Origin: Mycobacterium sp. URHD0025
GTDB lineage: Bacteria; Actinomycetota; Actinomycetes; Mycobacteriales; Mycobacteriaceae
Length of the DNA: 64,000 nucleotides
Direction: 5' to 3'
NCBI RefSeq assembly: GCF_000426065.1
Contig: NZ_AUEQ01000014.1
Coordinates: 1 to 64,000, forward strand
The translations under genes were made by a program, and so were the position numbers. Shown here piece by piece: positions 46,229 through 54,838 of this stretch (position 1 is the first letter of the stretch; every line of letters begins with the position of its first letter). The notes below the pieces were generated by a model. It was given only the letters and a program-made list of their open reading frames with translations. It was not told the DNA's origin and ran no database searches.

Positions 46229-46597
46229 ATGATCGACGTTCTTCCCGACATGCCCGAGGGTGTGTTCGGTATCCGAGTTTCGGGCCGCGTGCGCGGTGAT
46301 GATCTGCGCGAATTCCGGCCGACGATGGACGAGTTGCTGGACAGGGGCGAGATCCGGATCGTCGAGGTCATCTCACCGGACTATGAAGGCTTCGGAAGCG
46401 GTGGGCTGGTCGAGGATTTGAAGCTCGGCCTGGGCGCGCTGTTCCGCCATCACTCGGCGTTCAAACGTATCGCCGTCGTATCCGACATGGAGTGGGTAGC
46501 CCACGCCATGCACGCTTTCGCGTGGATGATTCCCGGCGAGCTCAAGGTCTTTGGGCTCGATGAGCTCGATGCCGCCAAGGAGTGGGCCGCGGGCTGA
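46229..46597 (+). CDS. SpoIIAA/STAS-like domain protein
   Basis: A 122-aa cytoplasmic protein of the SpoIIAA-like fold (lipid-binding STAS relatives): GVFGIRVSGRVRGDDLREF, VEVISPDYEGFG, FKRIAVVSDMEWV and the final ELDAAKEWAAG are typical. It lacks an obvious phosphorylatable Ser of anti-sigma antagonists. Function unknown. The ATG at 46229 has a strong GGAGGAG. It lies 42 nt after the lipoprotein gene. Confidence 0.85.
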   Translation: MIDVLPDMPEGVFGIRVSGRVRGDDLREFRPTMDELLDRGEIRIVEVISPDYEGFGSGGLVEDLKLGLGALFRHHSAFKRIAVVSDMEWVAHAMHAFAWMIPGELKVFGLDELDAAKEWAAG

Positions 46598-46635
46598 GAG
46601 CCGGTGCGTCATTGCACGGTGTCACCATATTGGCC

Positions 46636-47382
46636 ATGACGGTCGTTCTGGTGCACGGTAACCCTGAGTCTGACGCGATCTGGGGTCCGCTCGTCGATGC
46701 TCTTGGACGTCGGGATGTCGTGCGGTTGTCGCCGCCGGGTTTCGGCGCCCCGCTTCCCGACGGGTTCTCGGCGACATTTGTGGCCTACCGCGACTGGCTC
46801 GAGGCCGAGCTCGAGGTCATGGCGGAGCCGGTCGACCTTGTCGGACACGACTGGGGCGGCGTGCATGTCGTGAACGTGATGATGCATCGACCCGAACTGG
46901 TGCGTAGTTGGGCCAGTGACATTGTCGGAGTGTTCGACGCCGACTACGTCTGGCCTGACATGGCCCAGGCATGGCGAACGCCGGGTAAGGGCGAGCGGCT
47001 TGTGGAGAACATGCTGGGTGGCACGGTGCAGGACCGGGCTGCCATATGGGCTGCGCTGCTACCGGAGGACATTGCCACATCGATGGCGCAAGCGCAGGGT
47101 CCGGAAATGGGGCGGGCGACCCTGCAGCTGTATCGCTCCGCAGGGGAGCCCGGTGATATGGCCGAGTTCGGTGGTGGGCTCGATCGGGCGGCTGCGCGCC
47201 CTGGGCTCTCGCTGCTGGCCACCGCGGATCCATACGTGGGGTCCGAGGAAATCCGGCGTCGGGCGGCCGCACGAGCCGGTGCCTCCACAGAGGTGCTCGA
47301 CGGGCTGGATCACTGGTGGATGGTGCAGGACCCGGCTCGGGGTGCGAGGGCGCTATCCCGCTTCTGGGAATCACTCGACTGA
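46636..47382 (+). CDS. alpha/beta hydrolase, epoxide hydrolase/dehalogenase type
   Basis: A 248-aa alpha/beta hydrolase. The oxyanion motif is HGNPES, the nucleophile elbow is GHDWGG with Asp72 as nucleophile, and the catalytic His is in DGLDHWWMV. An Asp nucleophile points to epoxide hydrolase or haloalkane dehalogenase chemistry rather than esterase. The ATG at 46636 begins MTVVLVHGNP, the first strand. The gene ends at a hairpin shared with the convergent acyl-AMP ligase. Confidence 0.88.
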   Translation: MTVVLVHGNPESDAIWGPLVDALGRRDVVRLSPPGFGAPLPDGFSATFVAYRDWLEAELEVMAEPVDLVGHDWGGVHVVNVMMHRPELVRSWASDIVGVFDADYVWPDMAQAWRTPGKGERLVENMLGGTVQDRAAIWAALLPEDIATSMAQAQGPEMGRATLQLYRSAGEPGDMAEFGGGLDRAAARPGLSLLATADPYVGSEEIRRRAAARAGASTEVLDGLDHWWMVQDPARGARALSRFWESLD

Positions 47383-47445
47383 CGCCGAGATCGACGCCAT
47401 GGCTGCTGAATCTCGCTCAGCGCGACCCTGGCGTCGATTTCGGCG
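47383..47445. terminator. nested inverted repeat between convergent genes
   Basis: Arms 47383-47399 and 47429-47445 pair over 17 positions with one G-T. The 29-nt loop holds a second stem GCTGA/TCAGC. It begins right after the hydrolase stop and lies 52 nt beyond the acyl-AMP ligase stop. It is probably a bidirectional terminator or a dispersed mycobacterial palindromic element. Confidence 0.6.
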
Positions 47446-47497
47446 CACCAGCGCAGCGAACAGCCGCAGGGCACAGGCCCCGCTGAACCGCCAACCC

Positions 47498-49330
47498 CTA
47501 CTTGTTGAACTTCCCGCTCAAATACTCAGTGCGACAGGCATTTCGGGCGAGTTTGCCGCTCGTCGTGCGGGGGATCACGCCGGCGGCGACCATACGCACG
47601 TCGGCGACCCGGAGCTGATGGTGGCGTGACACCGCCGCGCGAATGGCGTCGACGATCGGACCGGGCTCGGCGCGTCCGGCACCGGCCGCACGTTCGGCGA
47701 CGATGACCAATTCCTCGCCGCGGTCGCCGACGACGGAGAAGGCCGCGACATAACCTGAGCGCACGGCCGGGGAAGCCGCACTGACCGTGGTCTCGATGTC
47801 GTGTGGGTAGTGGTTGCGTCCGTCGATCAGGATCATGTCCTTGATGCGGCCGGTGAGGTACAGCTCGCCGTCGATGTAGACCCCGAGATCGCCGGTGGCC
47901 AGCCAGTAGCCGTTGTCCGGCACCCCCTCGGCGTGGCTGCCTTCGGCGAGCCGGGTCTGCAGCTTGTTGCCGAACACCCGCTCACTCTCTTCGACCCGGC
48001 CGAAGTAGCCGCGGCCGACATTGTTGCCGTGCAGCCAGATTTCTCCGATGGTGCGGTCGGGCTCCTCGATGCCGTCTGGGCTGGCGATCACCGCCCACTG
48101 GTTCGGGATCGGCTGTCCGCACGACACGTGCGCCACGGCGCCTTCGTCCGTGGGTGCCACGGTGACCGCTCGCCCGGCGCTGAGTTGCTCGCGGTCCAGG
48201 TAGACCGCGCTCGCCGCGGCACTCGGTGCGATGCTGGCCACCGACAGCGTGGCCTCGGCCATCCCGTAGGAGGGCTTGATTGCGGTGGCGGGCAGTCCGT
48301 ACGGCGCGAATGCGGAGGTGAACTTCTCGACGGCGGCCATCGTGACGGGCTCGGACCCGTTGAGCAGCGTCACCACGTTGGTCAGGTCCAGCGTCTCACC
48401 GGCCGGCGGCAGGCCGCGCTCAGCGGCCAGCTCGAAGGCGAAATTGGGTGCGGCGGCCAGGGTTCGGCCGTAGGCGGCCTCGGCGGACAGCTGCTTGATC
48501 CAGCGGTAAGGCCGCCGGACGAACGCCATCGGGTCCATCAGGGTGATGTGGCTGCCGCACAACGCCGGGAACATGACCATGATCAGGCCCATGTCGTGGT
48601 AGAGCGGCAGCCAGCTGACGCTGCGGACACCCATGCTGAGATCTCCGGCGAGGATCATCTGCAGAACGTTGGTGCAGACATTGCGGTGGGTGATCTCCAC
48701 GCCGGCCGGGATACGGGTCGATCCCGAGGTGTACTGCAGGTAGGCGATGTCATCGGTGTCGACGGTCGGAGCCTGGTACATCGAGGCCAGCGAATCCGGG
48801 ACGGCGTCGATCGCGATCAGGCGCGGACGCTCGGCGGCAGGCAGGGTGCGCAGGAAGTTCCGCACCGACTCCGAAGCCGCGGCCGTCGTCAGCACCACGG
48901 TGGGCTTGGCGTCGGCCAGCACCGCGGCCAGGCGCTCGGCATGACCGGCCAGGCTGGGTGCGAACAGCGGCACCGCGATGTTGCCCGCGTGGATGGCGGC
49001 GAAGAACGCGGCGACGTACTCGACGCCCTGGGGAGCCAGGATGGCCACCCGGTCGCGCGGCTGGGTGACCTGTTGCAGTCGGGCGCCGACTGCGCAGACC
49101 TGCGACCAGAGTGCATTCCAGCTGAGCTCGACGACGCGGCCGTCCGAGTCGGACGAGTAGTCGAGGAATCGGTACGACGGCTCGTCCCCGAACGTGAACC
49201 GGTTCCGATCCAGGAACGACGTCAGGGTGACACCGTCGGGTACGACGATCGTGCCGTCGTCGCGAACGTAGTTCTCGATGTTCGACGTCGACGAATCAAC
49301 AGCACTGGTTGTTGCGGGATCCCGACCCAT
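47498..49330 (-). CDS. long-chain fatty-acyl-AMP ligase (FadD32/FAAL-like)
   Basis: A 610-aa adenylate-forming enzyme activating fatty acids as acyl-AMP. Motifs: YLQYTSGSTRIPAGVEITHRN (phosphate loop), KPSYGMAEATL, GEIWLHGNNVGRGY, GDLGVYIDGELYLTGRIKD and TTSGKLARNACR with the catalytic Lys. QQVTQPRDRVAILAPQ and WLPLYHDMGLI are FAAL-like, close to FadD32. FAALs normally hand acyl-AMP to polyketide synthases, but no PKS is near. The ATG at 49330 lies 8 nt after TAGTCT; the 25 codons above it are not family-like. Confidence 0.9.
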   Translation of the reverse strand: MGRDPATTSAVDSSTSNIENYVRDDGTIVVPDGVTLTSFLDRNRFTFGDEPSYRFLDYSSDSDGRVVELSWNALWSQVCAVGARLQQVTQPRDRVAILAPQGVEYVAAFFAAIHAGNIAVPLFAPSLAGHAERLAAVLADAKPTVVLTTAAASESVRNFLRTLPAAERPRLIAIDAVPDSLASMYQAPTVDTDDIAYLQYTSGSTRIPAGVEITHRNVCTNVLQMILAGDLSMGVRSVSWLPLYHDMGLIMVMFPALCGSHITLMDPMAFVRRPYRWIKQLSAEAAYGRTLAAAPNFAFELAAERGLPPAGETLDLTNVVTLLNGSEPVTMAAVEKFTSAFAPYGLPATAIKPSYGMAEATLSVASIAPSAAASAVYLDREQLSAGRAVTVAPTDEGAVAHVSCGQPIPNQWAVIASPDGIEEPDRTIGEIWLHGNNVGRGYFGRVEESERVFGNKLQTRLAEGSHAEGVPDNGYWLATGDLGVYIDGELYLTGRIKDMILIDGRNHYPHDIETTVSAASPAVRSGYVAAFSVVGDRGEELVIVAERAAGAGRAEPGPIVDAIRAAVSRHHQLRVADVRMVAAGVIPRTTSGKLARNACRTEYLSGKFNK

Positions 49331-49338
49331 AACCGGTA

Positions 49339-49344
49339 AGACTA
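49339..49344 (-). promoter_or_regulatory. -10 element for the FAAL gene
   Basis: On the minus strand TAGTCT is 8 nt before the ATG at 49330. Confidence 0.4.
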
Positions 49345-49422
49345 ATAGCGGCTCTAATAAAGCCTGGCAGCGCGGTCGGGTGTGGGTTGTCACCGCCTCC
49401 CTCAAATGTGACGTGCGCCTCC

Positions 49423-49941
49423 TTATCGGGGCCCGTCAACTGCATAAGTCCCGTTATTGTCGGTGAATTCCACAATCACCCGGCGCAGCGTGTCGTTGAT
49501 CTCGACCGCGCACGTGAACGTCGCGCCCGTCCGCACGACCGGATTCTCGCCGTCGTTGCATGCCACCGCGACGACGCGGTTGGCCCCGTATCCGTTGATG
49601 GGGTCGGACAGGATCTGCGCCACGCCGGCCTCGGCCTGGCGGACGTCGAGCCGGGTGCTGTTGGCATCCGCGCGGTGCCACATCCAGAGCCCGCCGCCGA
49701 TCCCCGCGACTGCCACGACGGCGACGGCCGCACCGATGAGCAGACGACGGTCGGAGTGCCTGGGATTCGGTCGCGCCGGCGGCACGTGCCGCGCGTGGTG
49801 CTGCGGCTGAGGTGGCGACGGATGCCGCGGCGGCTGTCGCATCTCGGTGGGTCGAGCCGGGCTAGCGGCTCGTGGCGGCGTGCCGCCCGGTACGGGTGCG
49901 CCGCCCGGCCGTGCCCACCACGGTTGCTCGGGTCCGCTCAT
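49423..49941 (-). CDS. Pro-rich membrane protein with DUF4333 domain
   Basis: A 172-aa protein: about 65 residues rich in Pro, Arg and His (cytoplasmic), one membrane helix (LLIGAAVAVVAVAGIGGGLWMW), and an outside DUF4333 domain with GVAQILSDPINGYG, VACNDGENPVV and FTCAVEI, containing two Cys likely disulfide bonded. DUF4333 proteins are common in the mycobacterial cell envelope; function unknown. It lies 27 nt downstream of the metallopeptidase lipoprotein gene, probably the same operon. Confidence 0.85.
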   Translation of the reverse strand: MSGPEQPWWARPGGAPVPGGTPPRAASPARPTEMRQPPRHPSPPQPQHHARHVPPARPNPRHSDRRLLIGAAVAVVAVAGIGGGLWMWHRADANSTRLDVRQAEAGVAQILSDPINGYGANRVVAVACNDGENPVVRTGATFTCAVEINDTLRRVIVEFTDNNGTYAVDGPR

Positions 49942-49968
49942 CGGATCTCCTCGACTGGGCTCATCGCT

Positions 49969-51402
49969 TCACGCGAACCTCTCGTAGCACTGCGCGTCAT
50001 CGCCTTGCAGGCCGGAGCGGTAGGCCAGGATGCGGGTGAATCCGGCGGGCAGGACCCTGCCGTTGACATCGCTGGCGGCCAGCCCGTTGGTGAGAAGGCT
50101 GCTGATCGCCTCGTCGGTGTCACCGGCTGACAGCGTGATCGGCAGGCCGTCCTCGGCCATCTTGGCTTGCCCCACGCCCGTCAGGCAGCCGGTGCGCATG
50201 GCAGCGACCGGAGTGTCGAGCACCAGACCCTTCTCGTGTTGCACGGCCAGCGCATAACGTGACGTCAGCACCGAGATGGCAGAGTTGTCGCCCTGTAGGA
50301 GTTCGCGCTCGTCGTTCTCGTTCCTGGCTTCCCCCAAGGCTTTCAGGCCGTCCAGATCCACCACGATGGTGTTGGTGGCCGGGCAGTATGACGCAGGCGG
50401 CGACGGGCCCGCGTCGGGGCATGCGCTGGGCTCGGTGCTCAACGTGGGTGGCTTGGCGGGCATGTAGACCTGCTGCAGCGACTGCATGGTCTTGTCCAGT
50501 AGATCGGCGGTGATGGTGCTGTTCGCGGTCTGCGCCCCGCCGAAGAGGTCGAGGAACTTGGGCAGATCACCGCGGCGCTTCTTGATCTCGTCGGAATCGA
50601 TGGCCGCGCATTGGTCGACATTTCCGCTGAAGCCGATCTGGAACGCGCTGACCCGGTCGAGAGCCGACCCGTGCTCGTTGCCCGTGAGCACGGCGTCGAC
50701 CCGCGTCATCAGCGGATCGCGGATGTAGATCAGGCCGCCCAGAACGTGGTTGAGGCCGTCGCCGGTACTCAATTCGAAACGCGGCGATTTGCCTGCGGCC
50801 ACCCAGCGTAGGTAGACCCCGGCGAGGCAGTCGGCCTGCTGCTCGGCCACCAGTACGGGCGTGCTCTCGTTGATCAGGCGGGCCTGTTGCTGGACGGCAT
50901 GGCCGTACTCGTGGGCCATCACCCCCACCACGCCCATCTGGCCGAAATACTGTGCCGCAACGGGGATCGCCACGCCGCGGTCCCAGGCCATGACGTCGTT
51001 CTTGAGGCAATAGAAGGCGTTGGTCAGCCCGGCGGTGTTCTCGCCGCAGAGCTCGAGGCCGGGGGAGACATCGGAGTTGTAGGACACCAGGCGGGAGACC
51101 GGCGTGAAGGTTCCGGGCAGTGAACCGCCGCTGTAGTTCTGCGACCAGAAATCTTCGATGTCGTCGATCGCGAGCAGGGCCAGATCGTCGATCTGGCCGC
51201 CGTCGGTGTTCTCGGCGCGGCGGGCGGGCCCTGGTGCGTCGGACCGGATGCCGCTGTGGCCGTCGGTCACCGGCAGGCCGCCGACCCGGTCGGGCAGGAA
51301 CAACATCGAGGTCGCGCGGCCGCCGATCAGCGTGGCGTTGCCGCACCCGGCCAGCAATATGGCACAACAGGCCAGACCGAGCCACCAGCGAAGCCTCGCC
51401 AC
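49969..51402 (-). CDS. lipoprotein zinc metallopeptidase (paralogue of 21694-23136)
   Basis: A 477-aa exported neutral zinc metallopeptidase with a clean lipobox LLAGC (Cys20). It has HEYGHAVQQQ and LVAEQQADCLAGVYLRWVA, and the same C-terminal plan as the other copy (YCPATNTIVVDLDGL, GLVLDTPVAAMRTGCLTGV, NGLAASDVNGRVLPAGFTR). The start GTG at 51402 follows AAGGCGG; longer frames upstream run antisense through the kinase gene. Its substrate is unknown. It is followed by the DUF4333 gene. Confidence 0.92.
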   Translation of the reverse strand: MARLRWWLGLACCAILLAGCGNATLIGGRATSMLFLPDRVGGLPVTDGHSGIRSDAPGPARRAENTDGGQIDDLALLAIDDIEDFWSQNYSGGSLPGTFTPVSRLVSYNSDVSPGLELCGENTAGLTNAFYCLKNDVMAWDRGVAIPVAAQYFGQMGVVGVMAHEYGHAVQQQARLINESTPVLVAEQQADCLAGVYLRWVAAGKSPRFELSTGDGLNHVLGGLIYIRDPLMTRVDAVLTGNEHGSALDRVSAFQIGFSGNVDQCAAIDSDEIKKRRGDLPKFLDLFGGAQTANSTITADLLDKTMQSLQQVYMPAKPPTLSTEPSACPDAGPSPPASYCPATNTIVVDLDGLKALGEARNENDERELLQGDNSAISVLTSRYALAVQHEKGLVLDTPVAAMRTGCLTGVGQAKMAEDGLPITLSAGDTDEAISSLLTNGLAASDVNGRVLPAGFTRILAYRSGLQGDDAQCYERFA

Positions 51403-51501
51403 TTTGAGCCGCCTTTCACGCGATTCACCCCAGCCAGTTCTACCTGGTCGCGCCGACGTTCGGCACCGGCCGTCGATGACCTGGGCGACAATGGCAGCGC
51501 A

Positions 51502-52152
51502 ATGTGCACGTTCGACGATCTGCTCACCCGGGTGTTGGTGTGCGCCGCACAGCCGGGAACCTCGGTCATCGGGATCACCGGGGCGCCGGGAGCGGGCAAG
51601 TCCACGCTCACCGAGGCGCTGGTCGCCGCCGCACGTGTCCAGCTCGGTACCGAGGCCGTGGGCCACGTTCCGATGGACGGATTTCACCTCGCCGATGTGG
51701 AACTGCGCCGGCTCGGACGGCTCGATCGCAAGGGCGCGCCCGACACGTTCGACGTTGCCGGCTACGCGGCGTTGTTGCGCCGGATCCGTGCGGGCAACGA
51801 GACCGTCTATGCCCCAGCGTTCGAGCGAGACGTGGAGCAGCCGATCGCCGGCGCCATTCCGGTGTTTCCGCGCACGGCCGTGGTGCTCACCGAGGGCAAT
51901 TATCTGTTGATCGACGACGCGGGCTGGTCTGCGGTCGCCGCCGAAATCGACGAAATCTGGTATTGCGCAATACGAGACGATGTGCGGGTCGAGCGTCTTG
52001 TGGCCCGTCACATCGCTTTCGGCAAGGCGTCGGATGCGGCGCGGGCTTGGGTGGCCGACGTTGACGAGCCCAATGCCCGGTTGGTGGCGGCCACGGCGAC
52101 GCGGGCCGATCTGACCGTCGACGTCACGGCCGTGATGCCCACCTCACACTGA
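51502..52152 (+). CDS. nucleoside/nucleotide kinase family P-loop protein
   Basis: A 216-aa kinase of the phosphoribulokinase/uridine kinase/pantothenate kinase superfamily. Walker A is GITGAPGAGKST, the catalytic-Asp strand is VPMDGFHLADVEL, then LTEGNYLLIDD and the lid RHIAFGKASDAARAWV. The FHL and GxPDTFD features match the FrcK-like sugar/nucleoside kinase group; the substrate is not determinable. The ATG at 51502 has no ribosome binding site and the gene is divergent from the metallopeptidase. Confidence 0.85.
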   Translation: MCTFDDLLTRVLVCAAQPGTSVIGITGAPGAGKSTLTEALVAAARVQLGTEAVGHVPMDGFHLADVELRRLGRLDRKGAPDTFDVAGYAALLRRIRAGNETVYAPAFERDVEQPIAGAIPVFPRTAVVLTEGNYLLIDDAGWSAVAAEIDEIWYCAIRDDVRVERLVARHIAFGKASDAARAWVADVDEPNARLVAATATRADLTVDVTAVMPTSH

Positions 52153-52226
52153 GGTCGCTTGTGCTGATAATCACGGCGGAATGAGTTGCCATAACCGTCT
52201 GCCGACGGACAGAATCATGGGGTAAA

Positions 52227-52243
52227 TCTGGAATGATTCCAGA
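52227..52243. promoter_or_regulatory. 17-bp palindromic operator candidate upstream of ahpC
   Basis: TCTGGAAT-G-ATTCCAGA, two perfect 8-nt arms about one base, 28 nt before the ahpC start. It is the only strong palindrome in the 118-nt gap and could bind a Fur-like or other peroxide/metal regulator. No regulator gene is adjacent. Confidence 0.55.
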
Positions 52244-52270
52244 AAATCATGCGAGATTGGATAGGTTGCG

Positions 52271-52858
52271 ATGGCGCTTTTGACGATTGGCTCTCAGTTC
52301 CCGGAATACGACCTGACGGCCGTGGTTGGCGGAGATCTGTCCAAGGTCGATGCCAAGCAGCCCGATGACTATTTCACCCGGGTCACCAGCAAGGACGACG
52401 AGGGCAAGTGGCGGATCATCTTCTTCTGGCCCAAGGATTTCACCTTCGTGTGCCCGACCGAGATCGCTGCGTTCGGCAAACTCAACGAGGACTTCGAGGA
52501 TCGCGACGCGAAGGTCATCGGGGTGTCGGTCGACAACGAGTTCGTGCACTTCCAGTGGCGTGCGCAGCATGAGGACCTGAAGACGCTGCCGTTCCCGATG
52601 GCCTCGGACCTCAAGCGCGATCTGTCGCAGGCCGCCGGTGTCCTCAATGCCGACGGTGTCGCCGACCGCGCCACCTTCATCGTCGACCCCAACAACGAGG
52701 TCCAGTTCGTCTCGGTGACCGCGGGTTCGGTGGGGCGCAACGTCGATGAGGTCCTGCGGGTGCTCGACGCGCTGCAGTCCGACGAACTGTGCGCCTGCAA
52801 CTGGAAGAAGGGCGATCCGACGCTGAACGCCGGTGAGCTGTTGGCCGAGGCGGTCTGA
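52271..52858 (+). CDS. ahpC: alkyl hydroperoxide reductase subunit C (peroxiredoxin)
   Basis: A 195-aa 2-Cys peroxiredoxin reducing peroxides and peroxynitrite. Peroxidatic Cys61 is in FTFVCPTEI, and the resolving cysteines are in ELCACNWKKGD, the mycobacterial three-Cys arrangement. The ATG at 52271 is after AGG; TAGGTT just upstream is too close to the ATG to be the -10. ahpD follows after 2 nt. oxyR, divergent to ahpC in many mycobacteria, is not here. Confidence 0.98.
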   Translation: MALLTIGSQFPEYDLTAVVGGDLSKVDAKQPDDYFTRVTSKDDEGKWRIIFFWPKDFTFVCPTEIAAFGKLNEDFEDRDAKVIGVSVDNEFVHFQWRAQHEDLKTLPFPMASDLKRDLSQAAGVLNADGVADRATFIVDPNNEVQFVSVTAGSVGRNVDEVLRVLDALQSDELCACNWKKGDPTLNAGELLAEAV

Positions 52859-52860
52859 TC

Positions 52861-53394
52861 GTGAGCATCGACAACATCAAGGAAGCGCTGCCGGAGTACG
52901 CGAAGGACCTCAAGCTCAATTTCGGCAGCATCGTGAAGTCCACGGAGCTCACCGAGCAGCAGCTGTGGGGTGCTCTGGTGGCGACCGCGGCGGCGACCAA
53001 GTCGCAGCGGCTGCTGAAGGAGATCTCCGAGGATGCCCTCGACGTGCTCAGCGAGGAGGCCTATAACGGCGCCCTCGGCGCTGCCGCGATCATGGGCATG
53101 AACAACGTGTTCTACCGCACCAAGGGACAGCTCGACGGTCGCTACGACGACCTGCGGGCCGGGCTGCGGATGAACATCATCGCCAACCCTGGTGTGCCCA
53201 AGGCGGACTTCGAGCTGTGGTCGCTCGCGGTGTCGGCGATCAACGGCTGCTCGCACTGCCTGTCGGCGCACGAGACCGTGCTGCGCGACGCGGATGTGTC
53301 GCGCACGACGATCTTCGAAGCCATCCGGTTGGCGTCGATCGTCTCCGGAGTGGCCCAGGCACTCCTGACCGCGGACGCCCTCGCGGCGGTCTGA
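52861..53394 (+). CDS. ahpD: alkylhydroperoxidase AhpD
   Basis: A 177-aa all-helical thiol reductase that recycles AhpC using electrons from lipoyl proteins. The CxxC (Cys130-Cys133 in NGCSHCLSAHE) and His137 form the active site. The GTG at 52861 is 2 nt after the ahpC stop. The operon ends at the hairpin at 53456. Confidence 0.97.
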   Translation: MSIDNIKEALPEYAKDLKLNFGSIVKSTELTEQQLWGALVATAAATKSQRLLKEISEDALDVLSEEAYNGALGAAAIMGMNNVFYRTKGQLDGRYDDLRAGLRMNIIANPGVPKADFELWSLAVSAINGCSHCLSAHETVLRDADVSRTTIFEAIRLASIVSGVAQALLTADALAAV

Positions 53395-53432
53395 CACGTA
53401 GGCCTCCGGGCTCAAGCCACGGGAAAACAGGC

Positions 53433-53459
53433 TTTCGCGCATAACCCAACAGATAAACT
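53433..53459 (+). promoter_or_regulatory. LacI-type operator and promoter of the MHS permease-lacI operon
   Basis: The near-palindrome TTTCGCGCATAA (53433-53444, centre CG) is followed by CC and, 9 nt after the operator, by TAAACT (53454-53459), a TANNNT -10. The same pattern TTACGCGCATAACC...TAAACTC is at 55864-55892 before the P450. The -10 overlaps the left arm of the ahpCD terminator, so transcripts would start inside that hairpin. Confidence 0.6.
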
Positions 53460-53490
53460 CGCCTCTCGCGATCCGAGAGGCGAGTTTTCT
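53456..53490 (+). terminator. intrinsic terminator of ahpC-ahpD
   Basis: A 13-bp perfect stem (53456-53468 with 53474-53486), 5-nt loop, then TTTTCT overlapping its end. The right arm contains GAGAGGCGAG, which doubles as ribosome binding site for the TTG start at 53492. Confidence 0.85.
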
Positions 53491-53491
53491 G

Positions 53492-54838
53492 TTGACGGCA
53501 CCGGAAAGAAATACCGAGACCTCCCATATCAACGCCACCGTGCGCAAGGCGATCACGGGCGCGTCGATCGGCAACGCGGTCGAGTGGTTCGACTTCGCCA
53601 TCTATGGATTCCTGGCCACGTACATAGCGGCCAACTTCTTCCCGTCCGGCAATGAAACAGCCGCGCTGCTCAACACTTTCGCCATCTTCGCCGCCGCGTT
53701 CTTCATGCGTCCCCTCGGCGGTTTCGTGTTCGGTCCGCTCGGTGACCGGCTGGGCCGTCAACGCGTGCTGGCCGTGGTGATCCTGCTGATGTCGGCCGCC
53801 ACCCTTGGCATCGGTCTGCTTCCCACCTACGCCACCATCGGTGTGGCGGCGCCGCTGCTGCTGCTCCTGCTGCGATGCCTGCAGGGTTTCTCCGCCGGCG
53901 GCGAATATGGCGGCGGCGCAGTCTATCTCGCCGAGTACGCGACCACCCGCCGACGCGGGCTCACTGTCACGTTCATCGCGTGGTCGGGCGTGCTGGGCTT
54001 CCTGCTGGGTTCGATCACCGTCACCGTCTTGCAGGCCTATCTGCCGGCCGACGCGATGGCGAGCTACGGCTGGCGCATCCCGTTCTTGGTCGCCGCACCG
54101 CTCGGACTGGTCGGCCTCTACATCCGGCTGCGTCTCGATGACACCCCTGAATTCGCCAAACTCGACGAGGCCGATCGGGTGGCCGCCTCACCGCTACGCG
54201 AAGCCGTGGGCACGGCACGACGGGCGATCCTGCAAGTCATCGGCCTGTTCATCGTGTTCAACGTCGGCTACTACGTCGTCTTCACCTTCCTGCCGACGTA
54301 TTTCATCAAGTCGCTGCACTTCAGCAAGACGCAGGCTTTCGTCTCGATCACCCTGGCGAGTCTGGTGGCCCTGATACTGATCCTGCCGCTGGCCGCGTTG
54401 TCGGACCGGGTCGGGCGCAAGCCCTTGCTGATCGCCGGGTCGCTCGGATTCGTGGTGTGCGCTTATCCGCTGTTCCTGCTGATGAATTCGGGATCGGTGG
54501 CGGCGGCGATCGCGGGTCACTGTCTGTTGGCTGCCATCGAATCGGTGTACGTGGCAACCGCGGTGACGGCCGGTGTCGAGCTGTTCGCCACCCGCGTGCG
54601 CTACAGCGGCTTCTCCATCGGTTACAACGTCGCGGTGGCGTTGTTCGGTGGTACCACGCCGTATGTGGTCACCTGGCTCACCGCGACCACCGGCAACAAC
54701 CTGGCGCCTGCGTTGTATCTGGTTGCCGCGGGCATCATCTCGGCCGTGACCGTCCTGACCTTGCGCGAGAGCGCTGGACGCCAGTTATCGGGCGTGGACG
54801 ACCCCTCCGGTCAGCAACGTGTCACGATGACACCGTGA
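53492..54838 (+). CDS. MHS-family metabolite:H+ symporter
   Basis: A 448-aa, 12-helix transporter: NAVEWFDFAIYGFLATYIAANFFPS, motif A GFVFGPLGDRLGRQRVL, LQGFSAGGEYGGGAVYLAEY. Relatives carry osmolytes, citrate, shikimate or aromatic acids; the substrate is unknown but presumably that of the downstream P450/CoA pathway. The start TTG at 53492 has GAGAGGCGAG 7 nt upstream; a GTG at 53540 is an alternative starting just before the first helix. The stop overlaps lacI (GTGA). It is a paralogue of 41467-42843. Confidence 0.9.
   Translation: MTAPERNTETSHINATVRKAITGASIGNAVEWFDFAIYGFLATYIAANFFPSGNETAALLNTFAIFAAAFFMRPLGGFVFGPLGDRLGRQRVLAVVILLMSAATLGIGLLPTYATIGVAAPLLLLLLRCLQGFSAGGEYGGGAVYLAEYATTRRRGLTVTFIAWSGVLGFLLGSITVTVLQAYLPADAMASYGWRIPFLVAAPLGLVGLYIRLRLDDTPEFAKLDEADRVAASPLREAVGTARRAILQVIGLFIVFNVGYYVVFTFLPTYFIKSLHFSKTQAFVSITLASLVALILILPLAALSDRVGRKPLLIAGSLGFVVCAYPLFLLMNSGSVAAAIAGHCLLAAIESVYVATAVTAGVELFATRVRYSGFSIGYNVAVALFGGTTPYVVTWLTATTGNNLAPALYLVAAGIISAVTVLTLRESAGRQLSGVDDPSGQQRVTMTP

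Noticed and set aside
51420..52011. N-terminal extension of the second metallopeptidase
   Set aside because: Open frame antisense to the P-loop kinase gene; signal peptide and lipobox fix the start at 51402.
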